NCBI GenBank assembly: GCA_022821685.1
Contig: JAJEDD010000025.1
Coordinates: 81,757-145,756, forward strand
Length of the DNA: 64,000 bases
Direction of reading: 5' to 3'
Source: Acidimicrobiia bacterium
GTDB lineage: Bacteria; Actinomycetota; Acidimicrobiia; Acidimicrobiales; Aldehydirespiratoraceae
Every line of letters starts with the position of its first letter. The first letter of the stretch is position 1. The position numbers were made by a program, and so were the translations under genes. The notes beneath the pieces are model-generated. The model had not been told where the DNA came from. It searched no databases and was given only the letters and a program-made list of their open reading frames with translations. Below, in pieces: positions 38,102 to 46,132 of the stretch.

Positions 38102-39450
38102 TGGGCCAGCCTTCGGGCTCGGGTGTCGGCCTCGGCTACTGCTTCGGCCATGTCCACGGTCAGCACCCGGCCGTGCTCCACCACCTTGCGCCCGGCCACC
38201 CACACCGCGCTGATCGCGCCCGGAGAGCCCGACCACACGATCCGCGACAGCGGGTCGTCGTCGCCGACGCTCACCGGGTGCAGCGCTGGCGCCGACGGCG
38301 ACAGGGCCATCATGTCGGCCCAATATCCCGGCGCCAGCCGGCCCAACTCGTCGCCTCGGCCCATCACCTCGGCCGCTCCCGCAGTGGTCATGTGCAGCGC
38401 CTCGGCCGCCTCGAACGTCTGGGCGTCGCCTGAGCGGATCCGGGCGGTGCGGATGGCGGTGCGCATCTCCTCGAACAGGTCGAGGCGGTGGTGCGACGCC
38501 GGGCCGTCGGTCCCTATCGCCAGCCGCAGCCCGGCCTCCTGCATCTCGCTGACCGGTGCTGCCCCGGAGGCGTGCTTGGCGTTCGAGCATGGGCAGTGCA
38601 CCACGGCGGTGTCGTTGCGGGCGAGCACCTCAAGATCATCGGCGTCGAGCCACACGCCGTGGGCCGCGATCACATTGCCGTCGAGCAGGCCGAGCGTCTC
38701 CAGATACTCGGGAGCGGCCAGCCCCCCGGACCGCTCCCGCACCGCGGCGTCCTCCCACTGCTGCTCGGCCAGGTGAATGTGCACGGCCATGCCGGTTTCG
38801 GCGGCCCGCTCGGCGATGGCAACGAGACATTGGCGCGACACCGAGTAGGCGGCGTGGGCGGCCAACCCGACGGTGATGAGGTCGCTGCCGGACCAGCGGT
38901 CGCGGAGGGCCACCATCTCGTCGATCTGGTCGGGCCACGATCCGGCCATAGTGAAGTCGGGATCCTCGATCACGCCCGGAGTCACCAGGCAGCGCATCTG
39001 GGCCTGCTGGGCGGCCTCGGCCATGGCGTGTCCGACGAAGTACATCTCCACCGAGGCGGTGATGCCGTTGGCCAGCATCTCGCCCGCCCCCAGCAGCATC
39101 CCGGCCCGCACGTCGCCGGGGGTGAGCTTCGACTCTCGGGGCCACATCACCTCGTGCAGCCAGCGGTCCACCGCCAGCCCCTCGCCCGCGCCCCGAAGCA
39201 GCACCATAGGCGTATGGCAGTGGGCGTTGATCAGGCTCGGCATGAGGATGCCAACCCGGTGAACGGCGGTCCCCGGCCCAAGCTCGGACGCGTCAACGGC
39301 AGCGCCGCACCACAAGATCCGCCCGTCATCGCCAACGTCCACCGCCCCGTCGACAATCGGAGCGGGCACAGCCCCCACCGCCCCGTCCATAGTCACAAGC
39401 AAGTCACACAAGAACCGCTCCACAGCCTCCAACCTTAGATCGAGCCGCAC
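38098..39450 (-). CDS. Amidohydrolase of the MTA/SAH/adenosine deaminase type
   Basis: TRZ/ATZ-type amidohydrolase. Metal and active-site motifs are INAHCHTPMVLLRG, AVHIHLAEQQ, VIAAHGVWLDADD and GTDGPASHHRLDLFEE, the pattern of 5-methylthioadenosine/S-adenosylhomocysteine deaminases and guanine deaminase relatives. The partner PNP gene supports a nucleoside substrate. The start is uncertain: GTG 39450 is the longest, while GTG 39423 and TTG 39411 are nearer to GGAG sequences and give MERFL or MCDLLVTMDG N-termini. Confidence 0.82.
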   Translation of the reverse strand: MRLDLRLEAVERFLCDLLVTMDGAVGAVPAPIVDGAVDVGDDGRILWCGAAVDASELGPGTAVHRVGILMPSLINAHCHTPMVLLRGAGEGLAVDRWLHEVMWPRESKLTPGDVRAGMLLGAGEMLANGITASVEMYFVGHAMAEAAQQAQMRCLVTPGVIEDPDFTMAGSWPDQIDEMVALRDRWSGSDLITVGLAAHAAYSVSRQCLVAIAERAAETGMAVHIHLAEQQWEDAAVRERSGGLAAPEYLETLGLLDGNVIAAHGVWLDADDLEVLARNDTAVVHCPCSNAKHASGAAPVSEMQEAGLRLAIGTDGPASHHRLDLFEEMRTAIRTARIRSGDAQTFEAAEALHMTTAGAAEVMGRGDELGRLAPGYWADMMALSPSAPALHPVSVGDDDPLSRIVWSGSPGAISAVWVAGRKVVEHGRVLTVDMAEAVAEADTRARRLAQ

Positions 39451-39477
39451 AGGAGTGAACTAGCCTCCAACCCCTAG
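39424..39477. repeat. Duplicated RBS block upstream of the deaminase
   Basis: The minus-strand block TTGGAGGCT preceded by CTARGG occurs at 39424-39438 and 39462-39477, about 38 bp apart. It is another duplicated translation-initiation segment. Confidence 0.45.
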
Positions 39478-39609
39478 ACGCAAGCAGCGCGGCGATGACG
39501 TAGCCGTGCTTCCGGGGCGGTGCGGGGGTCATACCCCTCCGATTCCCCGGCCATATCAAAAGATTACATCATATTCTTCCGAATCAGGGAGCACACCTCG
39601 CGGCGGGGG

Positions 39610-39957
39610 TCAGAGTTGCAGGTGCAGTCGCATGGCCTCTTCTATCTGGGCCATGAGATCGTGTGGCACCATGCCCACCGGATCGCCGACGCGCTTGACG
39701 TCGATCGACCGGATCTGTTCGGCCTGGGCTTTCGAGTCGATTTTGAGGCCGGTGCTGGCCGTATCCAGCATCACCTGGAATGGGTGGATCACCTCGATGT
39801 TGGAGGTCACGGGCACCACCGTCACGACTCCTTGTCCGAGCAGGGCCGCGATCGTGTTGGCGCCGTCGTTGCTGACGATCACGGCAGGACGGCTTCGGGC
39901 CGACTCGGTTCCTACGGCCGGGTCCAGTCTGACGATGCGGATCTCACCCCGTCTCAT
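39610..39957 (-). CDS. mazF: MazF-family endoribonuclease toxin
   Basis: 115-aa MazF/PemK-like toxin: MRRGEIRIVRLDPAVGTESA, RPAVIVSNDGANTI and VVTVVPVTSNI are the family core strands, ending IEEAMRLHLQL. It probably cleaves mRNA at specific sites when released from its antitoxin. ATG 39957 overlaps the antitoxin TGA by one base (TGATG), the usual operon order with the antitoxin first. Confidence 0.88.
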   Translation of the reverse strand: MRRGEIRIVRLDPAVGTESARSRPAVIVSNDGANTIAALLGQGVVTVVPVTSNIEVIHPFQVMLDTASTGLKIDSKAQAEQIRSIDVKRVGDPVGMVPHDLMAQIEEAMRLHLQL

Positions 39958-40181
39958 CAGTGGTGGCTCAGCCCGTCGGCGACTGCGACATCCCATGTGC
40001 TGCCGTCGGCGTCGTCAGCCCACTCAGCGAAGGCGGCTGCATAGTGCCGGGACAGCTGGTTGGCCCGCAGCAGCCGTATGGCCCGCTGTAGCGCCGCCGA
40101 CCGCGATGCCATGCCGTGGGACTTGGCATATTCGTCCAGGAACTCGACGTCGCTCTCCGGAATGCTCACACTCACCTTCAT
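39957..40181 (-). CDS. mazE: MazE-type ribbon-helix-helix antitoxin
   Basis: 74-aa protein with an N-terminal ribbon MKVSVSIPESDVEFLDEYAK and helix SRSAALQRAIRLLR, the RHH DNA-binding fold. The C-terminal YAAAFAEWADDAD region would bind the toxin. The gene precedes mazF. The upstream AT-rich palindromes are likely its autoregulatory operator. Confidence 0.85.
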   Translation of the reverse strand: MKVSVSIPESDVEFLDEYAKSHGMASRSAALQRAIRLLRANQLSRHYAAAFAEWADDADGSTWDVAVADGLSHH

Positions 40182-40185
40182 AGTT

Positions 40186-40236
40186 GCATACTACTTTAGT
40201 AGCAAAGCTATTACTACCAGACCCTGTTAGTAGATT
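40186..40236. promoter_or_regulatory. mazEF promoter/operator candidate
   Basis: CTACTTTAGTAG (40191-40202) is a perfect palindrome directly upstream of mazE, followed by further TACTA/TAGTA words (TATTACTACC, GTTAGTAG). The region is AT-rich against a GC-rich background, as expected of an RHH antitoxin operator. Confidence 0.55.
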
Positions 40237-40255
40237 GCACAGAACCGACCGGCTG

Positions 40256-40326
40256 AGCGGATGACGAGAATCGAACTCGCATTCTCAGCTTGGGAAGCTG
40301 ATGTTCTACCATTGAACTACACCCGC
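40256..40326 (-). tRNA. tRNA-Gly (CCC)
   Basis: The minus strand folds as a tRNA: acceptor GCGGGTG pairs with CATCCGC, the anticodon stem is TCAGC/GCTGA around loop TTCCCAA (anticodon CCC), and the T-loop is GTTCGATTC. It is 71 nt, with no encoded CCA. Confidence 0.95.
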
Positions 40327-40452
40327 GAAGGACACGAGCGTAGCCATCGCGGCCTTGTCTGCACAGCCCGCCCACGCCGGATCGCGCAGTCGACGTCGGA
40401 GACGGCTGATGCCGCCGACTTCTTAGGCTAGAGGCCGAGCGAACCGCGGCCT

Positions 40453-41232
40453 CTAGGAGTAGCGCACGAAGACCGGGCGGTTGGTGGCGGAGCGGTCGGG
40501 GTCGAATCCGTAGCCGAGTCCGTCGAAGTCGCGCAGTCCCCGCACCGACTTGACCCGGTTGCGGATGATCCAGCCCGCCATCGACCCCCGGGCCCGCTTG
40601 GCGAAGAACGAGATCATCTTGGGCTCTGCCTCGCCCCGGCCGTCGAGGAAGGCGGGCGTGACCAGCCGCCCCTCCAGCCGGTCCACCGCCACCGAGCGGA
40701 AGTACTCGTGCGATGCCAGGTTCACCACCACGGCCGGCCCCGGGCTGGCGGCCAGGTCCTCGTTGAGGGCGTCGGTGATGCGCTCGCCCCAGTATGCGTA
40801 GAGGTCGCGGCCCCGCGAGGTGGCCAGCTTGGACCCCATCTCCAGCCGGTAGGGCTGCATCAGGTCCAGCGGGCGCAGCACCCCGTAGAGCCCCGAAAGG
40901 ATCCGCAGCACCTTCTGGGCGTGGGTGTAGTCGCGCTCGGTGAAGGTGGCTGCGGCGTCCATGCCATGGTACACGTCGCCGGCGAAGGCCAGCAGCGCGG
41001 GCCGGGCGTCGGCCGTGGTGAACGGCGCCTCCCAGTCGGCGTAGCGCTCGAAGTTGAGTTCGGCCAGCTCGGCCGAGATCCCCATCAGCTTGGCGATCTC
41101 GTCGGGCGTCTTCTGGCGCATGACGTCCACCAGCGGCCCGGCCTCGTCCAGCATGCGGGGCTGGGAGTGCTTGCGGGTGGGCAGGGCCGAGCTGTAGTCG
41201 AGCGCCTTGGCCGGGGAGACGACGATCAGCAT
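40453..41232 (-). CDS. yaaA: YaaA family peroxide stress protein (DUF328)
   Basis: 259-aa protein starting MLIVVSPAKALDYSSALPT with LLAFAGDVYHGMDA, HAQKVLRILSGLYGVLRPLD and VNLASHEYFRSV, all conserved in YaaA. In E. coli YaaA limits intracellular free iron during peroxide stress and its fold binds DNA. ATG 41232 lies 6 nt after TATAAC on the minus strand, so the transcript may be leaderless. Confidence 0.9.
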   Translation of the reverse strand: MLIVVSPAKALDYSSALPTRKHSQPRMLDEAGPLVDVMRQKTPDEIAKLMGISAELAELNFERYADWEAPFTTADARPALLAFAGDVYHGMDAAATFTERDYTHAQKVLRILSGLYGVLRPLDLMQPYRLEMGSKLATSRGRDLYAYWGERITDALNEDLAASPGPAVVVNLASHEYFRSVAVDRLEGRLVTPAFLDGRGEAEPKMISFFAKRARGSMAGWIIRNRVKSVRGLRDFDGLGYGFDPDRSATNRPVFVRYS

Positions 41233-41310
41233 TGCGCCGTTATACCCCGCCCGGTCCCGATCCCCGAAATCGACTCCTGCCCTGTTCCCGAAATCGCTGC
41301 GCCGACCGGC
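41233..41310 (-). promoter_or_regulatory. yaaA promoter with duplicated 24-bp block
   Basis: On the minus strand CGATTTCGGGAACAGGG and CGATTTCGGGGATCGGG are 24 bp apart, followed by GGGCGGGG, TATAAC and the ATG 6 nt later. The closeness of the -10-like element to ATG suggests leaderless initiation. Confidence 0.4.
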
Positions 41311-41344
41311 GCCCAACTGGCAGGTCGTCGCCGCGGAAGGACGC

Positions 41345-42547
41345 TCAGGCTGCGGCCTCGCCCTCGGCACGGGGCTCGAGTGCGGGCAGGCAGCGGCGGA
41401 GATTGCGGATCCCTTGGCCGATGCGCTGGCGGTTCTCGATCAGCGCGAACCGCACGTGCCCCTCGCCGCCGGGGCCGAACCCCACGCCGGGCGACACGGC
41501 CACATGGGCCTCGCGCACCAGCTTCGACGCGAACTCGATCGAGTCCATGTGTCGGTAGGGCTCGGGGATCCTGGCCCACACGAACATCGTCCCCTTGGGC
41601 GGCTCCACCTCCCAGCCGATGCGGTTGAGGCCCTCGCACAGGGCGTCTCGGCGCCGCTGGTACACCGCGCACGCCTCCAGCGGATAGTCGGGCTGCTCCC
41701 GCAGCGTGACCGCGGCCGCGATCTGGATCGGCTGGAACGACCCGTAGTCGAGGTAGCTCTTCAGCTTGGCCAGGGCCGACACCACCTCGGCGTTGCCCAG
41801 CATGAACGCCATCCGCCACCCCGCCATCGAGAATGACTTGGTGCAAGAGTAGAACTCCACCGCGCAGTCGGCGGCCCCGTCCACCTGCAGGATCGACGGC
41901 GGCTGGTACCCATCGAAGCCCAGATCGGCGTAGGCGTTGTCGTGCACGAGCAGCATGTCGCGCTCCCGGGCCCAGTCCACCACCTTGGCCATGAACTCGA
42001 GGTCGACGCAGGTGGTGGTTGGATTGTGCGGGAACGAGATCACCGCCACCCGGGGCTTGGGCCGGCTGTAGTGCCAAGCGAGCTGCATCCGGTGCACGAA
42101 CTCGTCGCCGTCGGCTAGGGGCACCTCCCGGATCTGGGCGCCGGCGAACAGCGGCCCGTAGATGTGGATCGGGTAGCTGGGGGTGGGCACCAGGCAGGTG
42201 TCGCCGGGCTGCAGCAGCACCCACATCAGGTGGCTGAACCCCTCCTTGGCCCCGATGGCGTTGATGATCTCGGTGTCGGGGTCGAGCTCCACCCCGAAGC
42301 GCCGCCGGTACAGTTCGGCGATGCTGCGGCGCAGGGCGGGCAGTCCCCGGCTCGACGAGTAGCGGTGGTTGCGGGGGTTGCGGGCCGCCTCGCACAGCTT
42401 GTCCACCGCGATTCCGGGCGACGGCAGGTCGGGATTGCCGAACCCGAGGTCGATGATGTCGGCGCCGTCGTGGCGGAGCTGGATCTTCAGATTGTTGATG
42501 ATCGTGAAGACGTAGGGGGGCAGGCCGTTGATGCGGCGGAACTCCAT
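41345..42547 (-). CDS. Class I/II PLP aminotransferase (alanine-transaminase-like)
   Basis: 400-aa fold-type I aminotransferase. IIDLGFGNPDLPSPG, HRYSSSRGLPALRRSIAELY, ISFPHNPTTTCVD, and the PLP-lysine motif FYSCTKSFSMAGWRMAFMLG are visible; the C-terminal VAVSPGVGFGPGGEGHVRFAL contains the substrate-carboxylate Arg. The pattern is close to AlaC-type transaminases, but the exact amino acid is inferred. ATG 42547 begins MEFRRINGLPPY. Confidence 0.88.
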   Translation of the reverse strand: MEFRRINGLPPYVFTIINNLKIQLRHDGADIIDLGFGNPDLPSPGIAVDKLCEAARNPRNHRYSSSRGLPALRRSIAELYRRRFGVELDPDTEIINAIGAKEGFSHLMWVLLQPGDTCLVPTPSYPIHIYGPLFAGAQIREVPLADGDEFVHRMQLAWHYSRPKPRVAVISFPHNPTTTCVDLEFMAKVVDWARERDMLLVHDNAYADLGFDGYQPPSILQVDGAADCAVEFYSCTKSFSMAGWRMAFMLGNAEVVSALAKLKSYLDYGSFQPIQIAAAVTLREQPDYPLEACAVYQRRRDALCEGLNRIGWEVEPPKGTMFVWARIPEPYRHMDSIEFASKLVREAHVAVSPGVGFGPGGEGHVRFALIENRQRIGQGIRNLRRCLPALEPRAEGEAAA

Positions 42548-42755
42548 CGACCGAAGCTAACAAACCGTCCGATCGGAACAAGTGACATTTGTCACCGCGA
42601 TCCCGCTGCCCTCAGCCCCGGCAATGCCGGCAGCAACCCGGCTGACCCCCACAGGTGCCATCCGTCACGCTTGTGGCGGTGCGGGTGCCGACGCTGACCT
42701 ACGCTGCGGGCATGGACGGCGCGCGGGCTGTGCTGGCACCCGATAGAACCGCACC

Positions 42756-43319
42756 GTGATCCTGTCGGACCGCTCGATCCGCGAGGCGCTGGCCGCCGGC
42801 CGCATCGTGATCGACCCGCCCGACGACGACGCGGTGCAGCCGTCGTCGGTGGACCTGCGCCTGGGGAGCAGCTTCCGGGTGTTCCGCAACCACACCCTGG
42901 GCTACATCGACGTCAAGCGGGACCTGTCGGAGCTGACCTCTCTGGTGGAGGCCGGCGACGACGACCCGTTCATCCTGCATCCGGGCGAGTTCGTGCTGGG
43001 CGCCACCCTGGAGCGGGTGAAGCTGCCCGACGACCTGGTGGCCCGCCTCGAGGGCAAGTCGTCGCTGGGGCGCCTGGGGCTGCTGATCCACTCGACGGCC
43101 GGCTTCGTGGACCCCGGCTTCGACGGCCAGCTCACCCTGGAGCTGTCGAACGTGGCCAACCTGCCGATCACGCTGTATCCGGGGATGCGGATCGGCCAGA
43201 TCAGCTTCCAGCGGATGACCACCGCGGCCGACACCCCGTACGGGTCGAGCGAGCTGGGCTCAAAATATCACGGCCAGCGGGGTCCGGTCCCGTCCCGCTA
43301 CTGGGAGAACTTCAAGTAG
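42756..43319 (+). CDS. dcd: dCTP deaminase, probably dUMP-forming
   Basis: 187-aa enzyme with [55 protein letters not shown] and [21 protein letters not shown]. The HSTAG form resembles the bifunctional dCTP deaminase/dUTPase of actinobacteria and archaea that yields dUMP directly; this subtype is inferred from the motif. GTG 42756 is the start. crgA follows 56 nt later. Confidence 0.92.
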   Translation: MILSDRSIREALAAGRIVIDPPDDDAVQPSSVDLRLGSSFRVFRNHTLGYIDVKRDLSELTSLVEAGDDDPFILHPGEFVLGATLERVKLPDDLVARLEGKSSLGRLGLLIHSTAGFVDPGFDGQLTLELSNVANLPITLYPGMRIGQISFQRMTTAADTPYGSSELGSKYHGQRGPVPSRYWENFK

Positions 43320-43375
43320 GGGCGGCTGGCCTGTCGCCCGCATCGGCGGCCAGGTTCCCCCTATCCTCTGGGACC

Positions 43376-43657
43376 ATGCCAAGACCCACGAAGCGCCGGG
43401 TGCCGGCCGGACGGGTGACCGCCAAGGGCACCCGACCCGACAACTACACGCCCGACCGGCAGACCCATACCGGTTTCGACGAGCAGCCCCCGAGCCCGAT
43501 CTGGGTGCCGATCACGCTGTTCGGCCTGCTGGGGGTGGGGGTGGCGACGATTATCGTCAACTACCTCGGTGTGATCTGGGACACGTCGAACGTGGTCCTG
43601 CTGGTGGGGTTGGCCTTCATCCTGGCCGGGATCGTGACCGCCACCCAGTACCGGTAG
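43376..43657 (+). CDS. crgA: Cell division protein CrgA
   Basis: 93-aa protein with a basic N-terminal tail (PRPTKRRVPAGR) and two membrane helices: SPIWVPITLFGLLGVGVATI followed by IVNYLGVIW, then VVLLVGLAFILAGIVTATQYR. This is the CrgA layout of actinobacterial divisome proteins that interact with FtsZ and septal enzymes. ATG 43376. It supports the actinobacterial origin. Confidence 0.85.
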   Translation: MPRPTKRRVPAGRVTAKGTRPDNYTPDRQTHTGFDEQPPSPIWVPITLFGLLGVGVATIIVNYLGVIWDTSNVVLLVGLAFILAGIVTATQYR

Positions 43658-43690
43658 CCGAGACCCTCGCTCCTGCTTACATCTGTGTAA

Positions 43691-43722
43691 TTTTCCACGG
43701 AGTTATCCACAGGTGTGGATTA
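43691..43722. promoter_or_regulatory. Cluster of DnaA-box-like sites
   Basis: TTTTCCACG (43691), TTATCCACA (43703, the canonical E. coli DnaA box) and TGTGGATTA (43714, reverse orientation) lie within 32 bp in an AT-richer spacer. The last two form a palindrome around GG. No dnaA or dnaN is nearby, so this may be a DnaA titration/control site or a hairpin between convergent genes. Confidence 0.4.
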
Positions 43723-43729
43723 CTCCGGA

Positions 43730-44062
43730 CTATTCAATAGGCGCCACAAGGTCCATTTCGTCTTGGCAGTGGCGGGGCGGGTCGGGGTCTTCGTCGGGGG
43801 CGACCGTCATGCGCACCTCGGCGCCGCAGATGGCGCAGCGGTACTCGATCTTCACCTTGCGCAGCACGCCGGGATCGGGCGGCTCGGGCAGCGGCCGGGC
43901 CAGGTTGCGCAGCATGGCCAGCCCCAGTCGCAGCACCGCGTAGGCGATCACCACCGCGATCAGCACCTTGAAGAGGTCGGCCAGGATCGATCCTGCCACC
44001 AGCCCCGCCAGCGCCAGCACAAGCAACCCGATGTTGGCCGCCCTGTCCGACTTCAACCTCAA
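43730..44062 (-). CDS. Small membrane protein with C-terminal zinc-ribbon-like motif
   Basis: 110-aa protein: after a short basic start come two hydrophobic helices (ANIGLLVLALAGLVAGSILA, LFKVLIAVVIAYAVLRLGLA) and a cytosolic tail with YRCAICGAEVRM and PPRHCQDEMDLV, a CxxC...HC zinc-ribbon-like set. TTG 44062 is preferred because GGGAGG lies 5 nt upstream; ATG 44125 would add an unconvincing leader. Function unknown; convergent with crgA. Confidence 0.6.
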   Translation of the reverse strand: MRLKSDRAANIGLLVLALAGLVAGSILADLFKVLIAVVIAYAVLRLGLAMLRNLARPLPEPPDPGVLRKVKIEYRCAICGAEVRMTVAPDEDPDPPRHCQDEMDLVAPIE

Positions 44063-44135
44063 TTGAGCCTCCCGCTCCCGACCCCACGATGCTAAGGGGC
44101 CACGCGGACAGGTGAGGAGGTTCACGTCGAAGAGG

Positions 44136-44230
44136 GATGTCTCCCGCTCTTGTTCGCTGCGTCACGGGCCGCTCGGGCCACGGCCTTGCCCGTATGTGGC
44201 GGCTTCGCTCGCCTACCCGCTCAGCCTCTA
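44136..44230 (+). repeat. MITE-like interspersed repeat, copy D
   Basis: Contains CCCGCTCTTGTTCGCTGCG, CACGGGCCGCTCGGGCCACG and the CTCAGCCTCT end of the family. The left end is truncated or diverged. It lies in the spacer between two leftward membrane-protein genes. Confidence 0.65.
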
Positions 44231-44262
44231 AGCGCCGCCCCGGATTCTGTCGGCCCCGGACG

Positions 44263-44565
44263 TCAGGCAGTCGCCGCCGTGGGCCCCAGTGGCTCGGCTG
44301 GAGGCGACGGGGATGGCTGTTCGGTGGGGGACGGCGTGTCGGCGGTGGGGAGTGGTGTTGCTTCGGACGCGGCTGCATGAGGGTCGATCAGAAAGCCGGA
44401 ACGGGCCAGGGCCATTATCAAGTTGTCCACTTTGGCCTCGAGCCTGTCGACCTTGTCGTCGAGTCTGTCGAAGCGCCTGTTGACTAGCTGAAAGCCCGCA
44501 CCGCATGCTGCGACGAGAGCTGCGAGAGCGACTCCCAAAAGCGTGGCGAGGACTTCGGCCTCCAT
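44263..44565 (-). CDS. Small membrane-anchored coiled-coil protein
   Basis: 100-aa protein with an N-terminal membrane helix (VLATLLGVALAALVAACGAG), then a heptad region FDRLDDKVDRLEAKVDNLIM and a Pro/Ser/Thr-rich tail. No family recognised. ATG 44565 has no strong RBS. It follows the thiolase-like gene on the same strand. Confidence 0.5.
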   Translation of the reverse strand: MEAEVLATLLGVALAALVAACGAGFQLVNRRFDRLDDKVDRLEAKVDNLIMALARSGFLIDPHAAASEATPLPTADTPSPTEQPSPSPPAEPLGPTAATA

Positions 44566-44613
44566 GGGGCAACTTGTAGCAGACCGTCACATCAAGAACA
44601 ACCTGAAATATAT

Positions 44614-45939
44614 CTAAATATCTGTACGCCAGATGATGGCGGTTGAGCCGGTGGGACCTGCGCTGATCGTCAGGAGCCGTTCGCCGGTTGGGGCTGCCAG
44701 TGCGTCGGTGATGAGGCGCAGCTCCTCAGCCGCCCCCGAGTTGCCCATCGCCACTGCGCCGCCGCCGCGGTTGATGCGTGCGCTGTCGATATTCAGCGAC
44801 TGGGCCAGCAGCATTGCCGTGGCCGCGTCGTGCTCCACAACGGAGATGTCGTCGACAGCATCCAGTTCGACGCCCGCTTCAGCCAGTGCCCGGCTCACGG
44901 CCGTGCCGGCGTTGCCGAGCGGGTCGAACGGGTCACCGGCGGCTCGGCCCATCCCGGCCACCGTGGCCAGGGCGGTCGCCGGTCCCGCATGCAGCAGCAC
45001 TGCGGCCACCCCGTCGGCCGGGGGAGCGAACGTGGCTGCGGTCAGCAGGCCGTCAGAGTCGAAGGCCGGTGGCAGTTCGCCGGTGTCTCCCCAGTCGCGC
45101 ACCGCATCCTTTGCCACTGGGTCGCCTCGATACACGCCCCGTGCAGCGGTGTTGCCCGGCCGTGCCGCCACCGCCACGATGGCGGTGCTAGCCGACATTC
45201 CCATCGTCCCGGTTCCCGTGGTCGTTTCGGATTTCGGGTTCGTCTCGGTTTCCGTGGCTGCCCCGGTTCCTTTGCTCGCCCCTGTTCCCGTGGTCGTTTC
45301 GGTTTTCGGGCTCGTCTCCGCCGTGCCTGACGCAATCCGTCGGCGGCGGGACTCCTCAGCCGCCGCGTCCAACCCGCCTCGGCCGATGCCCTCGGCCCGG
45401 GCGGCCCGCTCCGACACCCTTGGTCCCGGCAGCAGCCCCCCGTCCGCCGCGAATCGCTCGGCCACGCCACCCCAGGGCGCGCCGTAGATCCGCTTGAGGG
45501 CGGCCGCGCCCGGCGGCACCACCGAGCACAGCCCTAGGCCGACCACCAGCACCGTCCGGGCCTGCCCCCCCCGAATGGCGGCTGTCGCAGCCTGCACCGC
45601 GGCAAGGCCGCTGGTCTCGGCCCGGTCAACTACTAACCCGCCCACCGACACGGGCCAACCGGCGGCCAGCACGATCGCCCGGGCCGCGTCGGCGCCACAG
45701 GCCCCCACCGGGTCGGGGCACCCCACCGCCACCTCATCCAACTCGCCTGCGTGCAGCCCGGCCCGCTCCAACACCTCTCGACCCACCGCTGCGGCCAACT
45801 CCACCGGGTTCCAGCCGGCCAGTTCCCCGTCCAGCGGCCGCACCGCGGTCCGGGCCACCGCCACCACCGCCACTGCTGCGTCCGTGCCCACGGACAAATG
45901 TCTACCCCTCGCCACTGCGCCAGTCGCCACGTGAGCCAC
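44614..45939 (-). CDS. Thiolase-like protein with degenerate active site
   Basis: Thiolase fold is indicated by VAVVAVARTAVRPLDGEL, GREVLERAGLHAGELDEVAV and the C-terminal INRGGGAVAMGNSGAAEELR. The catalytic Cys motif (usually CxSG) reads RAETSGLAAVQ, and the usual GHP/GHxxG His is Asn (GNSGA). The protein is therefore probably not a conventional thiolase and may be a thiolase-superfamily relative acting as partner or binding protein. A Thr/Glu/Ser-rich insert near residue 260 is made of two 72-bp repeats. GTG 45939 is the preferred start, giving VAHVATGAVARG. The start region is partly duplicated upstream. Confidence 0.65.
   Translation of the reverse strand: MAHVATGAVARGRHLSVGTDAAVAVVAVARTAVRPLDGELAGWNPVELAAAVGREVLERAGLHAGELDEVAVGCPDPVGACGADAARAIVLAAGWPVSVGGLVVDRAETSGLAAVQAATAAIRGGQARTVLVVGLGLCSVVPPGAAALKRIYGAPWGGVAERFAADGGLLPGPRVSERAARAEGIGRGGLDAAAEESRRRRIASGTAETSPKTETTTGTGASKGTGAATETETNPKSETTTGTGTMGMSASTAIVAVAARPGNTAARGVYRGDPVAKDAVRDWGDTGELPPAFDSDGLLTAATFAPPADGVAAVLLHAGPATALATVAGMGRAAGDPFDPLGNAGTAVSRALAEAGVELDAVDDISVVEHDAATAMLLAQSLNIDSARINRGGGAVAMGNSGAAEELRLITDALAAPTGERLLTISAGPTGSTAIIWRTDI
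45211..45355. repeat. 72-bp tandem repeats in the thiolase-like gene
   Basis: GTTCCCGTGGTCGTTTCGG occurs at 45212 and 45284 (72 bp apart), encoding the ETTTGTG-type low-complexity insert on the minus strand. Confidence 0.75.
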
Positions 45940-46132
45940 AACGGTCCGCTCGGCTTGCCCGGCGGCGAAGAGTTCCTCGCAGAGCCCGCCCACGTCGCCA
46001 CATGAACCACAACATATGAACCACAGCACACCGCTTCGCTCGCGGTGGGTGGCATGGCGGCACGACTGGAGCCTTGCCCCGTGTCTACACTCTCCACGGT
46101 CACCGGGTGGCACCGGTAACTGGGAGGTCGTC

